Part shown: positions 60,064 to 64,000 of the stretch, in pieces | Numbering within the stretch: the stretch's first letter is position 1 | How the letters are laid out: each line of letters starts with the position of its first letter | Assembly (NCBI RefSeq): GCF_018449575.1 | Contig: NZ_JAAVUT010000017.1 | Location: 52,205 to 116,204 of the forward strand | Direction: 5' to 3' | DNA: 64,000 nt | From: Sodalis sp. dw_96 | GTDB taxonomy: Bacteria > Pseudomonadota > Gammaproteobacteria > Enterobacterales > Enterobacteriaceae | The notes under the pieces: generated by a model | Database searches by the model: none | Told to the model about the DNA's origin: nothing | What the model saw: the letters and a program-made list of their open reading frames with translations, nothing else | Program-made: the position numbers and the translations under genes

Positions 60064-60421
60064 GGAATATGCTCCTGAAAACGTAGCCGGAAGAACCGCC
60101 TTATCATTACATCTAAGGACCCGGATTTTGACAAACCGTGTCGCGACCCGCCAGGCAGGATGCAGAAGAATAAACCGCCGCCGCTGGCCACACTTTGGCC
60201 AGCGGCATTTGCAACAACACAGATCATTGTGTTGCTACCGCATCTTAGACCTTAGCGCAGGGCCCATGACGCGGGATGCTTTATACCCGTCATACTTCAA
60301 GTTGCAGGTACGTTGGCTTTCCTGCAACTCGACGTATTTTAGGTATACTTCGAATATTCAATCTGCCTTCTGTCCCAGTGGCGGATTTTTATTATTTTGG
60401 CTATAAAACACCGTCTATTTA
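60064..60421 (-). promoter_or_regulatory. ytfQ-ytfR intercistronic region with stable stem-loops
   Basis: The gap contains a perfect 10-bp stem GCCGCTGGCC/GGCCAGCGGC (60180-60206, loop of seven). Next to it is a second stem around AACACA/TGTGTT (60214-60232), and then the short ERIC copy. There are no long T-runs, so these are more likely mRNA-protecting or partial-attenuation structures that let the binding protein be made in excess over the ATPase and permeases. Confidence 0.6.
60283..60346. repeat. Internally deleted ERIC element
   Basis: About 63 bases keep both ERIC ends and arms (ATACCCGTCATACTTCAAG, then TTTCCTGCAACTCGACG and AGGTAT) but the central core with CTCCTGGGG is missing. The arms match the full ERIC at 13096-13218 closely. 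It lies between ytfQ and ytfR in transcribed DNA. Confidence 0.85.
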
Positions 60422-61378
60422 TTAGTATCCCATACCGCTTTTCTTGGCTAACTGTGCCTGGGCATCGGCAGGTAAATATAATCTGCTTTCTGTTTTGATA
60501 ATTTTAGGTGGTTTCGTTCCATCCTTTAAATATTTATTAAGAGCATCGAAGGCCGGGCCAGCCATATTAGGCGTCAATTCAACATTGGCATTGGCTTCTC
60601 CCGCCAACATCGCCTTATAGATATCCGGAACGCCGTCGATTGAACCGGTAAGGATATCTTTACCCGGTCTCAACCCTGCTTCCTTGATTGCCTGAATTGC
60701 GCCTATTGCCATATCATCGTTATGGGCGAAAACCATGCAAATATTTTTACCATTATTTTCCGCTTTAATAAAACTTTCCATGACGACTTTGCCATTGGTG
60801 CGAGTAAAGTCACCGGATTGCGAGCGAATTATTTTTATTGCCGGCGCTTTTGCTATGGCTTCCGCAAAACCTTTCTTGCGATCGATCGCCACGCTGGCAC
60901 CTACCGTGCCTTGAAGTTCCACTACGTTACAAGGCTTGCCGTTCATGGTCTTCACCAGCCAGTCACCAATCAGCCGGCCTTCAAGGACGTTATCGGCGGT
61001 TACAACGGACAGATATAATGAGTTATCTTTTACCACAATGGCGCGGTCAAGCAGGAACACCGGAATTTTAGCGCTTTTAGCTTCCTGTAAAACGGGTTCC
61101 CAGCCGGTTTGTACCACCGGCGCGATAAATATGGCGTCTACGCCCTGGGCAATGAATGAACGGACCGCTTTAATTTGGTTTTCCTGTTTTTGCTGTCCAT
61201 CGGCAATTTTTAACGTTATACCACGCTTCTGTGCTTCACTTTTTGCTACCGTGGTTTCCGCCGCACGCCAGCCCGATTCGGAGCCGACCTGAGAAAACCC
61301 CACCGTCAGCGGCGCGGCGAGTGCCATTGCAGACATCGCGACAGAAATGGCAGATCCTAAAAGTAAACGCTTCCACAT
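60422..61378 (-). CDS. ytfQ: Galactofuranose ABC transporter periplasmic binding protein YtfQ
   Basis: YtfQ binds galactofuranose in the periplasm and delivers it to YtfT/YjfF. The 318-residue protein has a signal peptide (1-21, cleavage after A-L-A), the mature start A-P-L-T-V-G-F-S-Q-V-G-S-E-S-G-W-R, and the two-lobe type I periplasmic fold with D-G-Q-Q-K-Q-E-N-Q. It is close to E. coli YtfQ throughout and ends K-S-G-M-G-Y. The ATG at 61378 has AGGA eight bases upstream; an ATG two codons earlier is too close to it. First gene of the operon. Confidence 0.96.
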   Translation of the reverse strand: MWKRLLLGSAISVAMSAMALAAPLTVGFSQVGSESGWRAAETTVAKSEAQKRGITLKIADGQQKQENQIKAVRSFIAQGVDAIFIAPVVQTGWEPVLQEAKSAKIPVFLLDRAIVVKDNSLYLSVVTADNVLEGRLIGDWLVKTMNGKPCNVVELQGTVGASVAIDRKKGFAEAIAKAPAIKIIRSQSGDFTRTNGKVVMESFIKAENNGKNICMVFAHNDDMAIGAIQAIKEAGLRPGKDILTGSIDGVPDIYKAMLAGEANANVELTPNMAGPAFDALNKYLKDGTKPPKIIKTESRLYLPADAQAQLAKKSGMGY

Positions 61379-62418
61379 AGTCATCGTCCTCTTATAATCA
61401 TAAAATTTTCGGGTATCATTCGAATGCTAGCAATAATAAAACTAAACAAGAAAAGGGTTTTTTATATCGGAGCACATCACACTTTTGACAAATAGGAACA
61501 GAGATTTATCACAACTTATTCATTTAAATCTGTACCTTATGGATTAAATTGGTCCGGCGCCTCTGCTTAAGGAAAATTAAATGCTTCAAAATTAAGTAAA
61601 TATCATCTTAACATTTCGCTCATTAACCTGTAACACGCGTAGAGACATGCATCAATCTGCTATATTTTTTTTCCCGAAAACTCAGTGGTTTTTCACATTT
61701 ATTGCACAAGCATAGGGATTTTCAAAACATGCTTTTCTCGATAGTTTGAATTAGCTTAGTAAAATCGATTTGAAAATATGGACTGAATTGCTTTTATTAT
61801 CCCGAATCCTACTTTTACTACAAGGTTCGGCATCAGGCCTGATCGGCAACGGGTCACCCTACTGCGGCGGCAGCTTCCGGGGAAGCATTTCGTTATAGAT
61901 CTTGAAAGTCTTGTCGACGGCTTAATGTTATAAGCCTTGGTGATGGCTGGTGGAGGCCAAACCCGCCCTTAAATGAAAATCGAGTGAAGAGTCTGGGACC
62001 CACAGATTTTTGCAACTCATTAAGCTCCTCGTCTAAATTGTTATTTTTATCAATGATTTTTTTTGCTATTAAGCCATCTATTCAGAAGCAGCATTGATTA
62101 TAAAATCATATAATTCCAATGCTTTTGAAGGTACTTTCTTCCTTAATCGGAAAAGGAAATTTTCTCTTTAAATTAGGCAATTGACGGCATTATATTTAAC
62201 TCCTATTTTATGAAAGTGAACTACTGAATTCATCTCCATGGAATCATTATATTTAAAAATTACACCTTATGTTTAAAGATTAGTAGTTGACTATTTGCTG
62301 TTTTTATATTTTCGCTGAGCGCTGATCATTGGCGTCCGTTGCGGGTGAATTTTAGAAAATTCATTAATATCATCATACATTCATTATTGTGTTAACTTAA
62401 CCTAATGTGGATACCGCT
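61379..62418. other. Long intergenic region upstream of ytfQ and the FN3 gene
   Basis: About 1 kb, mostly AT-rich, between divergent genes. It should hold the ytfQ promoter; half-sites resembling CRP sites (TGTGA near 61510) are present but weak. A short GC-richer patch at 61800-62000 contains a 20-codon minus-strand open frame that I cannot identify. No gene is supported. Confidence 0.5.
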
Positions 62419-62850
62419 ATGACAAATTCTACTATTTCATGTTACAATCAACCGTTTGATGACAGGCCAGCACCGCCCACCAATGGGTTGGCTTCCAATA
62501 TTACTCCTACATCAGCACTGATTAGTTGGACACCTGGTATCGGGGGCACGCCTGTTGCATACTACGAGATATGGCAAGCCATCAGCCCCGGCTATGTGGC
62601 TGGAACATCTGATGGAAACACACCCTGGTTTGGTTTGGAAAATTTGGCCCCAGGCTCTGTTAATTTTTACCTTATTACGGCCTTCGGCATTAATGGACAA
62701 GCCAGTAATCCTCTTAATATCTTTTTTATTACTCCACAGCTTTTTTATACGCAGCCATATTATCCGCCACGCCCGAGGTATTGCCCGCCCCCACAAAACT
62801 GTTATCCTCCGCACCCGAATTGTGGACCTTATAAAAATTCAGGCTGGTAA
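62419..62850 (+). CDS. Fibronectin type III domain protein with a Pro/Tyr-rich tail
   Basis: A 143-residue protein. A Ser/Thr/Asn-rich start (1-15) leads to one FN3 domain (about 16-106), recognisable by S-A-L-I-S-W-T-P, Y-Y-E-I-W and L-A-P-G-S-V-N-F-Y-L-I-T-A. A 37-residue tail rich in Pro, Tyr and Cys follows (Q-P-Y-Y-P-P-R-P-R-Y-C-P-P-P). There is no signal peptide or membrane helix, so Sec export is unlikely. The ATG at 62419 follows the in-frame GTG at 62407. Function is unknown; FN3 domains bind proteins or glycans, and in bacteria are usually extracellular. Confidence 0.7.
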   Translation: MTNSTISCYNQPFDDRPAPPTNGLASNITPTSALISWTPGIGGTPVAYYEIWQAISPGYVAGTSDGNTPWFGLENLAPGSVNFYLITAFGINGQASNPLNIFFITPQLFYTQPYYPPRPRYCPPPQNCYPPHPNCGPYKNSGW

Positions 62851-63007
62851 ACCACCTTATATTCAGTGCCGCCCGTAAATGGGCGGCAGCTTCTATCGAT
62901 TATTTTTTAATAAAAGACTAACCATTTATTATCGTATAGGTACAATTAAGCCACTCCCTGATAGCAAAATTGCATTATCCGATAGGGGATGCATTACATT
63001 TAACGTA

Positions 63008-63077
63008 TCGAGTAGGAGGCGGTCTCACAACCGCCGTCCTCTCACACCACCGTACGTACGGTTCCGTATACGGCGAT
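63008..63077 (-). ncRNA. 3' end of a group II intron (domains V-VI), relic
   Basis: Just downstream of the maturase remnant the minus strand carries a GC-rich structured segment: GCCGTATACGG, ACCGTACGTACGGT, GTGAGAGGACGGCGG and CGCCTCCTACTCG. Group II introns end in such domain V and VI hairpins after the maturase gene. The intron boundary would lie near 63008 (after CCTACTCGAT). The 5' part of the intron is not found. Confidence 0.6.
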
Positions 63078-63849
63078 TCATTTACAACTCTGGAACTGCC
63101 TGTGCAACTCCAGTAGCGATAACAGACCGGCACGATCAAAGATTTTCTTAGGCAGCGCTTGATTCAGGTGTCTTGCCCCTGAGTTCCACCAGGGACCGCG
63201 TTGGTTCGTCGCCGATATCCACGCTCTTTCTTCGCTCAAGCCGCCTTTCATCAGCATTCTTGCCCGCTTGTGCAGCTTTTTCCAATGCCGCCACATAAGG
63301 CAACGCAGTTTACGGCGTATCCAGCCATCCAACTCTTCCAGTATCCCTTTGATTTCGGTCAGCCGGAAGTAACTTATCCATCCTCGCAGCACCGGAGCAA
63401 GCCCGTCGATAAGCGCTTTCAGCGCTTTTGAACAGTTTCCCGTTGTCAGGCTGCGGCTTTTCTCCTTCAGCCTGGACACGCTGCTCGCCCCTATCTTCAG
63501 TTTTGCCTGCTTGTGCCCTGTCAGGCTATATCCCAGGAACTTGCGCTCCCAGGGCCTGGCCACCGCGCTCTTTGCCCGATTCACCGACAGTTGGAGGTGC
63601 TTTTCCAGAGACCGGCTTATTGAGTTCATCGCCTGCTCTCCCGCTTTGCGACTGCTCACGTATATATTACAGTCGTACGCATAACGGCAGAACCGGTGGC
63701 CCCGGCGCTCCAGCTCACGGTCAAGGTCGGTCAGCAGCAGGTTGGAGAGCAACGGCGATAGCGGGCTGCCCCCCCGACATCCCTTCCCGCCGTTTTATTA
63801 CCGCCTTGCCGCTGACCATGCCCGCTTCCAGATAGCGCCTGTCAAGGCG
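63078..63849 (-). pseudogene. Group II intron reverse transcriptase/maturase, truncated and inactivated
   Basis: The longest open piece (63078-63752, 224 codons) has the end of the RT palm and thumb, A-R-P-W-E-R-K-F-L-G-Y, and the maturase X domain L-R-G-W-I-S-Y-F-R-L-T. The N-terminal RT part is missing. A preceding stretch (R-R-Y-L-E-A-G-M, to about 63849) is in another frame, split by a run of seven G/C at 63769-63775. The catalytic box Y-A-D-D reads Y-A-Y-D because GAC became TAC at 63677-63675. Three independent lesions mean it is dead. It lies next to the trpT terminator. Confidence 0.85.
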
Positions 63850-63872
63850 CTACGCGCCATGCCCGGCGCACT

Positions 63873-63905
63873 AAAAAAAAAGCCCCTCGCGTAAGCGAAG
63901 GGCTT
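63873..63905 (-). terminator. Intrinsic terminator of trpT
   Basis: On the minus strand AGCCCTTCGC pairs with GCGAGGGGCT (a mostly GC stem, loop TTAC) and is followed by at least eight T. It starts 12 bases past the 3' end of tRNA-Trp, as in E. coli, where trpT ends the rrnC operon. Confidence 0.88.
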
Positions 63906-63916
63906 TATCTGTTTTC

Positions 63917-63992
63917 TGGCAGGGGCGGAGAGACTCGAACTCCCAACACCCGGTTTTGGAGACCGGTGCTCTACCAATTGAACTACGCCCCT
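63917..63992 (-). tRNA. trpT: tRNA-Trp (anticodon CCA)
   Basis: A 76-base tRNA with acceptor AGGGGCG/CGCCCCT, anticodon loop CTCCAAAA (anticodon CCA), T-loop GTTCGAGTC and encoded CCA. The sequence is that of E. coli trpT. In E. coli it lies at the end of the rrnC operon beside hdfR, so an rRNA operon may be just beyond the right edge. Confidence 0.98.
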
Positions 63993-64000
63993 AAATAGGG

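Noticed and set aside
61859..61921. Twenty sense codons on the minus strand that look like a protein tail (F-K-I-Y-N-E-M-L-P)
   Set aside because: Faintly like the end of a transposase but far too short and without flanking support.

Overview
The window is a chromosomal segment of an enterobacterium (order Enterobacterales). Gene order over most of it follows Escherichia coli: yigB-xerC-yigA-dapF-lptM-cyaA / hemCDXY, then the argX-hisR-leuT-proM tRNA cluster, the enterobacterial common antigen (wec) cluster, rho-trxA / rhlB-gppA / rep, ilvC / ilvY, the ilvLGMEDA operon, yifB, maoP, hdfR and trpT. Four ERIC-type repeats are present. The fairly GC-rich core, a decaying cyaY, and AT-rich islands with genes resembling type III effectors fit a Sodalis-like or related host-associated lineage. 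That placement is an inference from gene content, not from a database search.

Layout. 1-10109: recombination, lysine/peptidoglycan precursor, adenylate cyclase and haem genes, with a degenerate cyaY between lptM and cyaA. 10133-16913: a variable stretch holding a FUSC-family transporter, a periplasmic DsbA-like protein next to an ERIC copy, a fumarylacetoacetate-hydrolase-family enzyme and two small unknown genes in AT-rich DNA; E. coli has aslA/aslB here. 17003-17522: four tRNA genes with a strong promoter and a terminator. 17627-30668: the complete minus-strand ECA cluster wecA-wzzE-wecB-wecC-rffG-rffH-wecD-wecE-wzxE-wecF-wzyE-wecG, most genes coupled by 4-base overlaps. 30965-37969: rho, trxA, rhlB, gppA, rep. 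37970-43045: a second variable stretch with a glycine-zipper protein, a hipBA-type toxin-antitoxin pair flanked by a 54-bp imperfect direct repeat, and a nitroreductase; ppiC, which E. coli has here, is missing. 43046-53205: branched-chain amino acid genes including the ilvL leader peptide and attenuator, with an orphan LPX leucine-rich-repeat gene inserted between ilvY and ilvA. 53565-56393: yifB, maoP, hdfR. 56519-61378: the ytfQ-ytfR-ytfT-yjfF galactofuranose ABC transporter inserted between hdfR and trpT. 62419-63992: an FN3-domain protein, a dead group II intron relic and tRNA-Trp.

How the genes work together. The wec cluster makes the lipid-linked ECA trisaccharide (WecA, WecB/C, WecG, RffG/H-WecE-WecD-WecF), flips it (WzxE) and polymerises it (WzyE, WzzE). 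hemC and hemD make uroporphyrinogen III, and hemX and hemY are co-transcribed. ilvGMEDA plus ilvC make isoleucine and valine under attenuation and IlvY control. A conserved CRP site lies in front of cyaA. The islands are the novel part: candidate secreted proteins, a repeat-flanked TA module with a possible divergent small RNA, and relics of gene decay.
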